NCBI RefSeq assembly: GCF_003590095.1
Contig: NC_039491.1
Coordinates: 1,364,001-1,428,000, forward strand
DNA from: Trichoplusia ni
Lineage: Eukaryota; Arthropoda; Insecta; Lepidoptera; Noctuidae
Direction of reading: 5' to 3'
Length of the DNA stretch: 64,000 nucleotides
In this document: one piece after another, positions 47,353 to 60,567 of the stretch
Position numbering within the stretch: the stretch's first letter is position 1
Layout: each line of letters opens with the position of its first letter
The notes under the pieces: generated by a model
Told to the model about the DNA's origin: nothing
The model's input: the letters and a program-made list of their open reading frames with translations, nothing else
Databases searched by the model: none
Position numbers and translations under genes: made by a program

Positions 47353-50335
47353 TCAAAAGGTCTTACAGACTGGTCACATTCTTACAGCTGACGAAAATCT
47401 GACAAATGGTACAAAATATACTAAACTAACAGCTTAAAGTCTCGTCACTTGTCAGAGAATAATAAATGACAAATAAAAAAAGAAGAAAATAAATATCATT
47501 CTTATATATTTGAAGTTTCTGTTCTATTGTGATGCAACTTTGTCCAGACCCAATGTCCTGCGTTTAAAGAGCTCTAAATTGTTATATTTTTCAACAGATC
47601 CAGTCTTGAATATACAGCAACGTAAAAGATTTTTAGAGCACTCAATGTTTTCCTAAAGAGATCTACCGAGATCATACCTTTTTCGTTCACAATATTTTTC
47701 GTGCTTTTGCATACATTTTCCTTTAATATTTTTTATGTTAGGTTCCAAAGTATTTTTATAACCACATAATAATTTTCAGGGATGTTCGTTTTTGACGTTA
47801 AACGGAATGAGAAGGATTTCAACGTAATAGGTATGTGGAATTTCGTTTAAAAATATATTTGATGGATGAGCTTTTCTTTCAAACAAAACACATTATGTGG
47901 TTATTTTGGTACATAGTTTTATCGGAATTTATTACATTAAAAGTATCGAAAACAATATTTTTAATTTACAGTCATAATTGGGATGGGGAAAATACCTATC
48001 CAAAGCCTTTAGGCTAGGTTTTTTGGTGTTCAACCAAATTCAAAATGTGATTTATTTAATTACATTCATTTTTTGACGTCGAACGTTCATTAGAAACTTG
48101 ATGACACTTCTGTACATGAATAAAAGAACAACTTTCTTCTAAAAAAACAGTTCGATCTCAAAACCTGGTCTTATTATATACTGTCATCAGCTGATCGATG
48201 TCACATCCTATTTATAACATTCTATAAGACCAACACGTTTTCTATTCTCATTCCGCACTGTTAAAGAGTTTTATTAGTTTTTGTGTTTCTTAACGCCTAG
48301 TCTGCACATGCTCTCACAGAATCCTGATCTCTGGAGTTTGGTGGGTGTCTAAACGTATTCAATTACGCGATTTTCCTTCTTTTTATGGCCTCTCGGTCGT
48401 AAACTTGGATCTCTTCTGGCGTAATTAAAAAAGTTTGTTTTATAAAGGAGTAAATGGCATTTTTGAGGAGCCGCTTGCCAGTATATTTTATTGGATATTG
48501 TAATGGTTTTTTTGTCATCTGCCATAGAAACTTTTAGCCATATGACGTTAAGTTCGTAAGTGCCTGCCAAGGTTGGTTTATCGTGTTTAAATTATCTTAT
48601 CAAATTAATATAAAGTTTTATTCTAAAAGAAAAACTATTCTTATTAAAATTACGTATTATTAAAATGTTCTATTAACAGTTTTTATTAAAATCGCTCTTA
48701 CTTAATTTATGTAACTTAGATATCCTAGGAAATCTTAGTTACATAAAATTTCTAGGAACCCTATCCTAAGAAAATACTCAAACAATAGATATCATTGGTG
48801 ATGTAATACACTACTTAAATAGAATAAAAATATTGTATTTTTTTACTATATCTCTTAACATATGACAGCAAAATATAAAATCATACCAATTGTTTTCATT
48901 AAAAAGGTCAAATAAGCCCTGAAAGGTCAATACAATTGACCTTTATACTCACCCAGATTTACAACTCATCTAAAACAATACATTATGTACCTAATAAAAC
49001 ATAGAGTACCTTTTACCCACAAATATTATATCGCCTAATAGAGCACTGACCACAATCAAACACTACTGGTCCATTCACACTATTCGATAGACAATCGGCC
49101 GTATTTGATAATAACTCTGTTGGAATATAGTCTTTGAGTGTCATGCTGTCTTTATCACTGTGAAGAAGAATGTAGAGACAAATATACATTTTTGATCATT
49201 AGACTTTTTGTGGAAACTTTTAATTGGGTAGCTTTCCTTGTGAAATTAGGTATAGCACATTGTTTTTGAATTAGCACGTGACTAAAGTTGTCACTTCCTT
49301 ATGTAAGAGCAAATGATACATGTTAAGATTACGATCGTCCACGGTTCTTAAGAAGTCTGTGTTGTAGTATAAACATGCCTTAAGAATGAACCTCTTAAGG
49401 CTTGATTTATAGGATTGAATGAGGTCAGGGACGACACGATACCGATACGTGTATCGACCAACCTTCAATGAGAGTACAAAAATGTTGGAAGACCCGAGAC
49501 CAATAATAATACAATGGATTTTAGGGTTAAGTCATCTTCGTAAAAGGGTTAAGTTAACATTCATGACACTGGTTAATTTATAAATTGGCTTTTTTAATTT
49601 TGCGTTGCTTGTATATATTTTTTTAAATTATAAAAAAGAAAATTTAAATCTAGCCTACGGAAAAGTATTTTGTTCCAAATATCGATACACGAACTGTAAA
49701 CTGGAGTTTATAGTTTTCTTTTATTTACATTTATCATATATCATAATGTAAATTTACTTCACAACAACCTGGAGTTAAAGATAATGCGGTAAGCACATGT
49801 GATGGGCTACACGGCTTGCATTGAACTGCTCCCAAAGGTAATTTTTCCTTTTTGCGATTCTTTTTTTCCTTTTGGCATCGGTCTGTACTCTGGGCAACTG
49901 CAGTGCATTACTGGAATGTGTGCGCCATTGTTTCAAATGAGTTGAAAGCAACAGGATTTCGTACGTTTTGGGAGTAGCAATGTGCTTTTATTGAAGACAT
50001 AAAGAAATATAATTTTATAAACTTTTTATTATTATTAGCTACCATTTATTACATGTCCCGGTGACGTATAGATTGATATCCAGTAGAGGAAAATAATTTA
50101 TTTTATTTACAAATTTTTATCATACTATACTTGGGTATCGCATACTTTGTAAAATAAGAATTCTTTCAATATCGTAGAAATGCTGGATAAAACGAAATTT
50201 TGAAGATCAGTAGTCAACACGCAACATCATCTATCGAAACAAATACAAACGTAGACTGATACAAATAAAACGTGAAAAAGCACGAAGTTTCAATCAAAAC
50301 CCTTTTTGGACCTTTCCCCAAACCATTAATACAAG
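47353..50335. other. Non-coding AT-rich DNA
   Basis: Frames at 47835, 48349 (minus), 49271 (minus) and 50272 have no motifs; the last runs into the CTACG cluster. A GC-richer stretch at 49790-49990 ends one open segment at CCCAAAGGTAATTT (donor-like) but lacks a clear acceptor. Nothing else was recognised. Confidence 0.45.
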
Positions 50336-50412
50336 TCTACGAGCTACGAGCTACGCGCTACGAAACACGAGCTCGTAGCTCGTTGCCAAACGCCGTCCAC
50401 ACAAACGCTACG
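50336..50412. repeat. GTAGC/CTACG-rich cluster 2
   Basis: TCTACGAGCTACGAGCTACG begins the cluster, then GCTACGAAACACGAGCTCGT, AGCTCG and AACGCTACGCATCC. The units GAGCTACG and CGAGCTCG make it locally palindromic. It resembles the patches at 16208 and 63238 in motif but not in order. Confidence 0.45.
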
Positions 50413-50812
50413 CATCCTCACTTAATCAATGAGATAAGGCATCATGTTGACAGTTTCAGTCGCCAAAATGCCTGCAAAACAAAGGGACGTGTTATTAGAA
50501 AGTGTAATTAAGGTTTATCACTTCTTGACAACACCAACGTCTGTATTAATGGATGTATTTCGGAGATTAATTAAGATTAACATCGCATTTATACACATGT
50601 CATGTCTCAAATCATAAGGTTTATTTAGAGCAATATTAAGCTATCGTAAAGTAATATGAGATATTTAAGTTTTGAGCCGAAATTCATTTATTTTGCTGCA
50701 GGTCAAGGACCGACATGCGTATCATCTTAATTTTAAATTAGTTTTTTTTTTTGTGAAAATATCATTTTGATAGGGCGCTACACACTACATCTTGTCAGTT
50801 GGGTAATCTTAA

Positions 50813-50832
50813 AATGAATTGAATTGAATTGA
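50813..50832. repeat. GAATT microsatellite
   Basis: Four copies of a GAATT/TGAAT unit, simple sequence. Confidence 0.6.
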
Positions 50833-50982
50833 ATAAAATAAATATTCAAACATTTTTCAAATGCGTCTTTCAGTTTTTTCCAATTTTATCATATGTATGT
50901 GAGATTTCTAACTTATTAATTTTTAAGGGTGAGTTTATAATAATAGTACCAATGATAAAAAAAACAGCATGCCGATAAAATA

Positions 50983-51046
50983 TACACGTGTCTGCTGATT
51001 TGTGTGTATACATATACATATACACACAAATCAGCAGAAACGTGTA
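50983..51046. repeat. Near-perfect 64-nt hairpin, 28-bp stem
   Basis: Arms 50983-51010 and 51019-51046 (TACACGTGTCTGCTGATTTG at the left edge) pair with one mismatch and leave an 8-nt loop CATATACA. Size and loop are compatible with a small RNA precursor, but the near-perfect pairing also fits a MITE relic or palindrome. The stem lies just before a GC-richer block at 51060-51240. Confidence 0.8.
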
Positions 51047-53244
51047 CTATTAATAAATAGTCGAGCCGCGAGAAATCCCGAACATTCCGCGCTAAACAAT
51101 AAACAGAGGACAGTCGGGGTTCGATCCGAAGCGAGATAACCTCGACAATTGGAACCCTACCTTCGTCAAACTAAGGACACCGCAATAACGGCGACATTGG
51201 AATTTATGTCGAGTCCAGGCACCCCCTTATCCAGACAAAATGGTCACTTTCACTAAAATATTTGTCATTCGAAATAATAGTGAGAGCTAAGTTAAGCATA
51301 CTAATTTAATCTTGTCTCTTGTACATGTCACGTCGTGATTGTGAACCGAATGATCGTTTGACTGTGGTTGGAGGTTAGTGATGTTCCTTTTTTACCCGAC
51401 TGTGTAAAAGCAAAGAGGTTTGCAATTTGATTTATAAATTTGTTCAACTTACGTTAATTATTTGCCGGTTTTCTTCATTCAGCATGACTTTTCTCGATAT
51501 ACCTTTAGTTTGGGATACTTAACAATCACTGAAGTTATGCTGGTGATTTAAATTGTATAAAGTAAAGCAATATATTTTTTACTCAAACGATTTAATTATT
51601 AAAAAAATAAAAAGGAACATAATGCGTTTATTCCTTTCCACGCACGATATGTAGCATTTTCAGAAATTCAAATAAAGTATTATAAAATATAGTTCTACCG
51701 TAATATATTCACCACTATTAAAAACAATTAATTGGCGTTTATAATAACGCCGCGACATACAACCTCTAAGCTTGGGTTTGGAACTGACATGGGTTCATTA
51801 TATCTATTCAGATTACGCTTAAGTTGTAATCTTAATCAAGGGAGCCTACAGGTTCATGCCAATAGTTCACTCTCTCAAGTGAAATAATATTCGCTGAAAT
51901 GCTTGAATCCCAAATCAAATTCATGTAGTTTGAACGGTGATTCGGTATTTGGTTTCTAGAAGGGATCATAACTAATACGCCTAGAAAATGTTCTTAATAC
52001 AATGTAGACTATAATACCACAGTTTTTATTTATTTTTAAAACAAACTTTTTTACAACGAAAATATAACGTTTTTGAGGAATGATGCACCACAAATTTTGA
52101 GATTTAATGAATTTAACGAACTGAAATAAATTATATCATATATGTATATATTATTAACTTATAAAATGTTTTTTTGCTGTTTTGATCATCGATTTCTCAG
52201 AAATAGATTTTAGAACTTTGCATAAAACCTTCACAAAATAATTAATAATAATATACTCATACATTAATATTGATAACACGGCTTTACTCAATAAACAAAT
52301 ATTGCTGGAGGTCAGTTCTTAGGTCAAATAGATGTCACAGGGTCAAAGGACAAAGTCAGACTAAATTTTAGAAATGTGTCAGCTAAGTCTATTCCACGGC
52401 TTAATAGAGTCATCAACGAAATGTGAAGGAATATCTCACAAACCAACCCTTTGGCAAATGTGTACGAAAATACATATAAGTAATATTAATTTAGATGAAG
52501 TATCATATTGAGTAAGCATTTCGCTTTTATTTGTCGAAAAAATGTTCGTAAAAACGTGAACGTAAAAAAACTTACGTTTTCAAAATTTGTTAACAATTTT
52601 AATTTTTATAATTTTTTATTGGTTCCATTACTATTATTCGGTATTTTCAGTTATTCACCTTCTTATTGGTAACATATAAAAACGATTATAGCTGACGCTA
52701 AAAGAACTACATGGAAAATCATTACCTCACGCTTTTCAACACATTAGTTAAGATTATTATTTCATTGATACGACTTTTACACTAGCACTACTGTACAATA
52801 CACGACTTCAAATCTTACTCCAAAATTAAAACGTACGAAATTTGACAAAACATTGTCATTATTGCTATTCACACAAGTTTCAAAATCGTTAAGACTAATC
52901 ATAATCGTCGCTTAGCAATACACCAAATTGATTCTTAGACGAATAAAACCTGTTGTGTATCTACTGTGATTATGATTATGAATAACGAATTTAAAAAAAG
53001 GCAGCGTTCGTCATGTTGATTTGTCTAAAATTGAGTTGACATGAAATAAAACTGTATGTAAAATGTATGACATTTTAAATTCAATCTTTGCTTATAATTT
53101 CAAGTCTCTCGATCAATCCATGACGCAAAAATTTAATAAAACTGACATAATTTCATGAACGACGAAGACGATCAGTAAACATTTTTGTCCCAAGTGTTTG
53201 TTGGAATACTTTGCTGTCTCTTGAACACAAACTATCAAACAGCA

Positions 53245-53301
53245 CAAATGGGTGTCTTTGTGCGTGTGAATTTAATGCGTTTGAAACCTCGCCGCGGCAT
53301 A
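53245..53301 (+). repeat. SINE family B fragment
   Basis: ATGGGTGTCTTTGTGCGTGT, GAATTTAATGCGTTTGAAAC and CTCGCCGCGG match the 3' body of SINE B. It lies inside the 53185-53376 frame, which is therefore not a gene. Confidence 0.6.
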
Positions 53302-53438
53302 AGAATTGTATTTCTTATTGCGGAAACTATTTACAAGAAAATTATTAAAATTACTTTTTTTATCGCGGATTCATAATAATGTATTTAATAACTGTTAACT
53401 GTGTAGTAACAAAAACAAAGTATAACAACAAGAGATTA

Positions 53439-53478
53439 ACTAGTCGGGCTATTCTGATAAATACGCGTGAGTAAACCA
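53439..53478 (-). repeat. End fragment of the TTAA inverted-repeat element
   Basis: AACTAGTCGGGCTATTCTGA, TAAATACGCGTGAGTAAACC matches one end of the element at 32671-32782, with a few substitutions. The outermost CATCATTTAA is lost. Confidence 0.65.
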
Positions 53479-54328
53479 TTATTAATTTTAATAAACAATT
53501 AAAAATATAAGAACTGACACAGATCAGAATCAGAAATGTATTTTTTAATTAAGCAAACCAGTTGCTTAAAAGATCCAAATTTGAATAAAAGCAAACGATT
53601 TCATTTCGTAAATCAATTTGATTTACGTAAAACTAGATGGCGCTACTGTGAGTACTTACCTACCCCTTAATGGCTTCGCAAGTTCGCACTGCGTGGTCGT
53701 ACATGGAACCTGTTTTGTTCGTTTAACGTGCTAGGCGACCAGCCAACTGGTTTTGTTTCTATTATGGCACCCTTTGTAAGTGTAAAGCTATTTGAAACAG
53801 GATTGTGGATGGCGGAGCCAATTCCAGATGTTTAATGGCGGTTGCGAAGCAATGTATGTTTTAGAAAATATAGGTGTTAAGTTTACAGATTTTGAGGTGT
53901 GTAGAAAATAGTAGATAGTTTTTAACATAAATTAAAACATGCAACAAAATCTTTATAATAATAATATTCAATGAAGAAAAAAGAAGGATTACAGTAACCC
54001 ATTTGATCCAGAGTGTCTTTTGCACACATTACACATAAAAATAATAATGCAAAACTGATAAAAAGCATTTATCAACGAAACTCTATAAAAATATAATCTC
54101 ATACAATTTATTTTTCATATCACCAAAATGACGTCAATAAAATTCCTTTACCGCGCAAAAGCAGGCACTTCGCATTCGCTCTGTGAAATAAACCAGATAT
54201 TTTGGCGATAACATTCGAATAATACATTGAAAAGCTTCATAACGTTCTTGACATGACTTAGTACGAGCTTTCGCCAGAATACGGTCTCATGCTTATAGTA
54301 AAATCGCAAAAATGTAGTGGTTTCTTAG

Positions 54329-54412
54329 GTTTACGCGAATGTTAGACATTGCAATGAAACTACTTTTACGGATTTTATCGCGGTTTAATTTTTGGTCACA
54401 GGCAGACTGACC
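54329..54412 (+). mobile_element. Foldback repeat family, flank-only copy
   Basis: GGTTTACGCGAATGTTAGAC, ATTGCAATGAAACTACTTTT, ACGGATTTTATCGCGGTTTA matches 19039-19103 almost exactly. It then jumps to TTTTTGGTCACAGGCAGACTGA, so the CGACGTTTCGACACC arm is deleted. The minus frame at 54385-54618 is incidental. Confidence 0.7.
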
Positions 54413-55289
54413 GATTCGAAGTTCCAACCGCAGTAGACATCTATGAGAGCAAAACCGCGGGTAAAAGCTAGTTTAGTATAAACGATGTCAACGCGTCTTA
54501 AGATATAGAACAAACTCTGGGATATAGCGAAGACCAATTCTATTGTGTAACGCACATCTGCGCCCAAACCTTTCTCGAGTGATTTTCTTATACACCGCAC
54601 GCTGGCGAAACTACACAACTATGGAAGAAAGAAAACATATTGGTAATATACAGCGGGTGCGGCAGCGTTTTCATATCACTATTTAATTACGATGAGATAT
54701 TTTTCTTTCAACAGACGATATTAGGCAAAATCTTTAGACTGAGAAGTTTTCTCAGTACAAGCAAAAGATTCTTAAACACACAAAAGGAAACATTTATGAA
54801 TCTCATCAAGGATATGTGGTCCGGTCTGTAGTACGTCAGACATTGATAGGTAGTATGCATATAGGAGGCATAGTAGGCAAAATGAAAATTTGGCTATTGT
54901 GTATTGAAACTAAAATATCTTAACAACATCACAGATATATTGTCAGTATATTAACATTCTTTCCCCATATTTGCCGCTTTCATCCAGTTCAGAAGTCACA
55001 ATATAATTAAGAGAATGTGAGTTCTGCTTCAATTTCATTAGCATGGGTCTTGACCGAATTTTTCCCTATTTCTTAAGGAAAAAAGTAGCCATTTACTATT
55101 CTGGCTTTCCCTTTGTTTTCAATTCATTTCCATATAAGTACACGACCTCCTACATTATGCAAAAGAAAAGTGTACATAATCAATGAACGTAATGTATTAA
55201 GATTACTATTGACGACTCAATGGCGGAGCCTAGCTTTTATACGAAATCGAAATACTTGTATTTCGACGCAATATAATGAGTTAAAAACA
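54413..55289. other. Non-coding DNA
   Basis: A short piece GCAAAACCGCGGGTAAAAGC followed by TAGTTTAG at 54450-54475 resembles the complement of the CTAGCTTTTNCCCGCGG repeat start. The frames at 54640 and 55113 have no motifs. Confidence 0.45.
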
Positions 55290-55340
55290 AAAACGGTTTA
55301 CTCACGCGTTATGGGGATCATCAGACTACTTTAGGTCTCC
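55290..55340 (+). repeat. End fragment of the TTAA inverted-repeat element
   Basis: AAACGGTTTACTCACGCGTT followed by ATGGGGATCATCAGACTACT is a diverged form of the left end seen at 11651-11700. Only about 50 bp remain. Confidence 0.55.
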
Positions 55341-57007
55341 GGCAAACAAAAAATTGAATACGCGATATGTAAGGAAATTGTTGCAAAACTGAATAGCTGT
55401 TGTACAATTTTATGTACGTTGTATACAATCAGCAATATCTATCAATGAAATTAATCAAAACTAAAAACACGTATTGATTACGACGTTTCGATACGAATAC
55501 TCCTTCGATAGTTTTCTTGCTCAACAAAAATAATAAAGCATTATCCTTATTCCAGTAAAAATGTGGTCGCACAACAAAACGGGCTTAATATCATAGTGTA
55601 CGTTTGACTTCTCGTAATCCTGACGACACACAGAACCACAAAACAATTTCCGCGTCATGGAGTTTCGACTGACCACAGCATGGTGGGGTGTGGTCACTCT
55701 TTACGGGATGAACTTCGTTAACCAAACTCCCGTGTTATGAACCATTGTTATTTTGGTAATCGTGTTGGAAAACTTGCGAAAATTTTATGGAATATTTATG
55801 TGCATACATAGGTATTTGGATAAGATTAAAGATCCAAATATAACTCACAGAAATTGGAGGCTTATCAATAGCCCTTAAGTCTGTTTTTAAACCCGACTGT
55901 TTTTACTGACAACACAAAAAAAACACAAATTCTAAATTCTGCTAGCGAAGTATGAATTAAATTAAAATTAAACTGTAAATGTAAATGTAATTAACTAAAT
56001 AACTAAAGACTTTAACAGCTCTACCCCGTACCCGCTCGAGTAAACCCAATCCGTATGTTTCCTCCCTCTTCTTATTTTCCTCTATATCCTATATTTTTCG
56101 CCTCCAATGAGCCCACTTAAGTACGTCAATCTCATAAGTAATACGTTATATCGGGATGTTGGAAAGTTCCCATTGATACTTTGCCTTCCCCTTATTTTGA
56201 AGTTTCGGGGAAGTTGCTAATGTACGCTTGTATTTAAGGGTCCGCTGTGTAAACGATCCTTGGCAATTTATTGGTTCTGGTGAACGTATTTGTTTGTTAG
56301 ACATCAAATTGAGGACACGCTGCCCATATGAATGTATGCTTCTTGGAAATGTTTTGTATTATTAGAATACGAAAATAAGATTGAGTAATACTGTATTTTT
56401 TTTTAAAGAATAAGCAAATTAATTTAAAATCAAAGACAACTAGAAACGCGTTATTCTTATTGTTCCAGGAGCACTTGGTCCAACGATAGATCGTCAATGT
56501 CTTTTAGACAAAATATTTTTGTCTTGAATTTTGTTCTCGCCCAATATTCAATAAAAAAGCTAGTAAGATATATGAAGAGTACAATAGTAAGAATCCTTAA
56601 TTAAGAGCCAACGCAGTTACTATGCGAACGAAGACGAACACTTTAAGTAATCCATTGTATTCAGAAATTATTCTTCATCTCTCTCAGAAATGTCTGAAGC
56701 TCTCATTCACATAAATATTCTACATCTAACTGTTGCGTATTGCATTGCATAAATGCTTTACATGCATTTGAATTATAATTTATTTGCAAATCAAATATCC
56801 GCAAACTAAGTCCAGTATATCCCAGTTCATTTCCTATCAAAAGTGAATACCGTGAATCGAATAATTTAAACAACATATGCCTATTCGTAAACTAATATTT
56901 GGCTATCACAAACACACGTGCGTGGAAGACTGTAACTCAGTTACCGCGCCAATTGGTACGACAACATTTGTGTACGCTAACGCAATTTATTCAAACTAAT
57001 ATTATTA
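55341..57007. other. Non-coding AT-rich DNA
   Basis: A GC-richer block at 55610-55740 and another at 56140-56250 have no convincing frame. The minus frame at 56297-56497 has no motif. Nothing could be assigned. Confidence 0.45.
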
Positions 57008-57080
57008 ACCAGCTGCGCCCCGCGGCGCTATCCCCGGATAAAATGTTGCTGTTATTTAGGGTATATCTGGACAAATTTTG
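57008..57080 (+). repeat. Possible 'CAGCTGCGCCCCGCGG' repeat fragment
   Basis: ACCAGCTGCGCCCCGCGGCG is a sharp GC spike in AT-rich DNA and resembles the start of another moth repeat family (CTAGCTGCGCCCCGCGG), followed by TATATCTGGACAAATTTTGA. Boundaries are unknown. Confidence 0.4.
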
Positions 57081-57524
57081 ATGGATTATTATCTTATTAC
57101 ATGAAAAAGTGACTCGGATAGTATTTATTGAAGTATCTTTTGATGTTTTTCTATGACTTGCCGCTACAAACGCATCAACCGCAATAGAATTGGATATTAA
57201 GCCGTTTTGAGTTCTTCGCATGCAAACGCACAAACCAAAAAAAAGTTTTTCCTTTCAGCATCATTTATAGATCATGCAGCTGGTATTAATAAAAAAAACT
57301 GTACAGATTTTACTTTTCGTCGATTTATTGTATGTCATCACAATCCTAAACGAAAAACAACAAACTTTAAATTCAGCAATTATATTCCACATAGCAAGAG
57401 AAACATATAAACTAAGTGACGTCATACAAAAACTCTATCTCAAACTTTATTAATAAAACACTCGACAAAAAACGGAATAGTGAAACTAATGGCGTAACAT
57501 CGTACGTTGCAGTGCACCAATAAC

Positions 57525-57610
57525 AATTGGAATCGGTCCCGTTATTGCGTCCGGGGTAAGGCGGGCCAACACCGAATATGGAGGTCGACACGACTCCCGG
57601 ATAAACTAGT
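57525..57610. other. GC-rich island, unidentified
   Basis: About 55% G+C in a 35% background. The minus strand is open in two frames across it (one gives VYPGVVSTSIFGVGPPYPGR, then NNGTDSNCYWCTATYDV), but codons and splice sites do not single either out. It may be a repeat remnant or a conserved element. The plus frame 57507-57719 is similarly unsupported. Confidence 0.3.
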
Positions 57611-60567
57611 ATGCTACACTGTGGCTATATTTTATGTATTGCGCAAATTTGAAGATCGTTTAGTAGAGATTGTCGTATTTTTTTTCGTCTTTTTCTTTTT
57701 TCGATTATTTGATGTATAGCCTGAACCTGAAACCAAGAAATGTTTCCGACATCCTAAGTGTCAATAGAAAATGCTCTTATGTCGGATGTCAAATTTGATT
57801 TAGATAATTAACGTGATTTTGATCTGTAATTTCCATACTTAAGAGCGTTTAGGTCAACGATAGCGATCGTCGAATTGTGTCTTAGCTCGATCAGGTGTCT
57901 CAGTTTATTCAATAGATAGGCCAATCACGTGGCTATTAATTAAGTCTGTAGATATAAGATAAGTAAATAGTTTTGAATGTGGTCGCTGAGAAACTTGACA
58001 AACTCATCTAGCAACAACTTAACAAGTAAGAAAAATATAAGTTTGAAATAGTACGACCACGAGATAAAAGGACACTATTCAAAAGCATAGATGAATTAAA
58101 TTCAAGTGGCCGAACAGTCCATTCATTTAGAGCTAGTCTGATAGTCGTACGATCTTTGTAAATTACTCCTATTCTTCCAAAAGTCAATTGTTAAATACGT
58201 ACCCATTTGCATTATTCAGAGAACTAACAACATATTTTCGTTTCCTAAACATAAGCAAGAGAATAACTTCAACCCTTTCTCAGCAGTCTGTCAACTCTAC
58301 ATTCTGCGAAATAGTTTTACAAGACATTGTTACTGAAACAATGAACGAATACTAAGGGCCACATTGCTTTTGCCTAGCGTTCGCCTTAGCTCAGCAAGAA
58401 AAGCTTTGAATAAGCAAAATAACGCCAACTTAATTCCACTAAGTATGTCCCAGAAAAATATTTGGGAACGAATCTCTGGAATGGCTGGCAAGTATTTCTA
58501 ATATTTACTTATATAGGCTTTTTCATGTTGTTGTATATTGCTTTATAGCTTCGTTTACCAAGCTGTGTAGAGAAGTTACATTTTCTGAGGTAGGTATATA
58601 TTATTTAATTTAACTACATAAAGACAACTTATAAAAACCATTCTTAGAAAAAAACATAAGGATCACAATCGAGGTTAAATAAAGGCTGCTTCAGTAATAA
58701 ATTTGATTTAAGCCTATATATTTTGGAACTTTTGTTTTTCTTTAATCTAAAAGTACAGAGTCCTCTGTGTAGAGTTATAAGAAAAAAATGTCTATTTTAA
58801 ACTTTGACATTTTAAACTTTCTATTTGCACTCAAGAGCTTGGTGACCTCTGGGCTAGGTCAACAAAGTGATCATATTTGTTCTTAAAATCTCTTGCTTCA
58901 TAATACGCAACGATAGAGAAACCGCAGCCTAAAACTAGTTAAATAAAACGTTGTATAATTTGTTTTTGTAAACTCTCCCGAAATATTGCGATACGCTGTC
59001 ATGTTATTTTGGGCTGTCAGAAAAGGTTAAAACCCCTTCTCTACTTGTGAGGGTTATTTGGATTTAATTTAAAAGTTTTTGTCATACAATGTCAATCATA
59101 AAATAAGGAATTTGACTAAAAAACTTATAAATCCGTCACATATTTTCAAAAAGGAAAATCTATTAAACATTCTTCGGCGTCTACAAATCTCATCATCACA
59201 GATTTACAAACATGAAATACTTAATATGTTTCGGTTCAAGCTTTATTTGAATACCATCTAAGTCTAGAATTTTTTTTAATAAAAATGCAGTTGTTTGTTA
59301 CGGACTTACTTTATTTTTATTCTAATTTAAGTTCTATTAATGATATTATTCATGTTTTTTTGCTCTGTGAACTGCAACTTCAGACAATCATAAACAGGCC
59401 TAAAAAAATCTCGCCACGTATTACCAAAAGTGAAAATCCCAGGTCGACTATAAAACGAATAAAAAGAGCTCTAAAATACTTACTTAAGGACTCACCACTG
59501 AATAACCCTCATATATCTTAGGCAATTAAAGTGAAAAGCCGCGATGCTATGAATGAAGTCTGAGACTAGTTCAAACTTAACCGACATTCGTGACTACTGA
59601 AAGTAGAGTCACACACGAAGTGGATGTTGAGTACCAAGTTCCATGTTTGATACCAAGAACTATGAGGAAAGCGAAATCCGATGGTGACAGAAATGATTGC
59701 TTAGGTCTGAACAGACCTTAAAATAGGTTTAGGTAACATTATTTTTTGTTTCTTTCTACACTGTGAATTTTCCATGTATGAATATAATAATATGTATTTT
59801 TATCGCGGAGACAAAACCTATATTAGAACAGTGGGTATCGTTGTATACTACAGCAGATTGTCCCGGGTAAGAAAATTCGGAGGTCACAGGCTCTACTTAC
59901 AGACTTAAGAAAAATCAGTACTGATTTTGATTAAATGTAACAATAAATTAAAATTTGAAATAATAAATACGTGGCGTTTATATTCTTTAATCAAATTGCA
60001 AACAATTTGTTGAACAAATAATAATCTACTAGATGTTAAACATGCAAGAATCATCTTAAATAACTCACTGCTTTACTAGACAGTAGGTAAATATTAAAAG
60101 TGTGCCCCAGACATTTTTATCAATACAGAATAAATCAAATGAATTTTATTTTCAAAAACTCAACACTCGAGAAACTTTCTGATACATTACCATAATTCAT
60201 CTACTTATTTGAATCACAAAATACAAAGAGTTTACAAAGTTTCGTTCATAAATTGTTCAGTGACCTTGTTTAGATCGCTATAAAATATACACATTTTCAT
60301 TCGACTAAATAAAATCGATTCTAGTTCTGACCTCATCTGAAATTCTCGTTTTATCAAAGGAATATTTAAAACGTGATGAAAACTTATAATACACAAAAGG
60401 AGGTTTAATTAAGTTACGTTACAGAGGCTAGAAACTTTAAAATGTAAAGAATTTCGATGAGCATTTTCGAGATTTGTAAAAACAAAACACTGACGTAATT
60501 TGAATTTAATATTTGTGTTAAGTATTTGTATTATATGAAGTGAACATCCTAATAAGAAAATTATATG
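57611..60567. other. Non-coding AT-rich DNA
   Basis: Frames at 59079-59261 and 59285-59521 are Asn/Ile/Lys-rich with no motif. TCCGATGGTGACAGAAATGA at 59680 recalls the SINE B stretch at 5168. A moderately GC-richer block at 58345-58490 shows no coding frame. Otherwise unassigned. Confidence 0.45.

Larger units (their letters stand above)
51047..54328. other. Non-coding DNA with short repeat remnants
   Basis: A GC-richer block at 51060-51240 includes GGGGTTCGATCCG, which resembles a box B, but no A box was found, so I do not call a tRNA or SINE. At 53245-53301 a SINE B body piece occurs (GGGTGTCTTTGTGCGTGTGA). At 53650-53790 there is a GC-richer patch of unknown nature. TGACGTCA lies at 54129-54136. 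Confidence 0.45.

Noticed and set aside
51110..51135. Box-B-like GGTTCGATCCG as a tRNA or SINE
   Set aside because: No A box at the right distance and no SINE body; too little to support.
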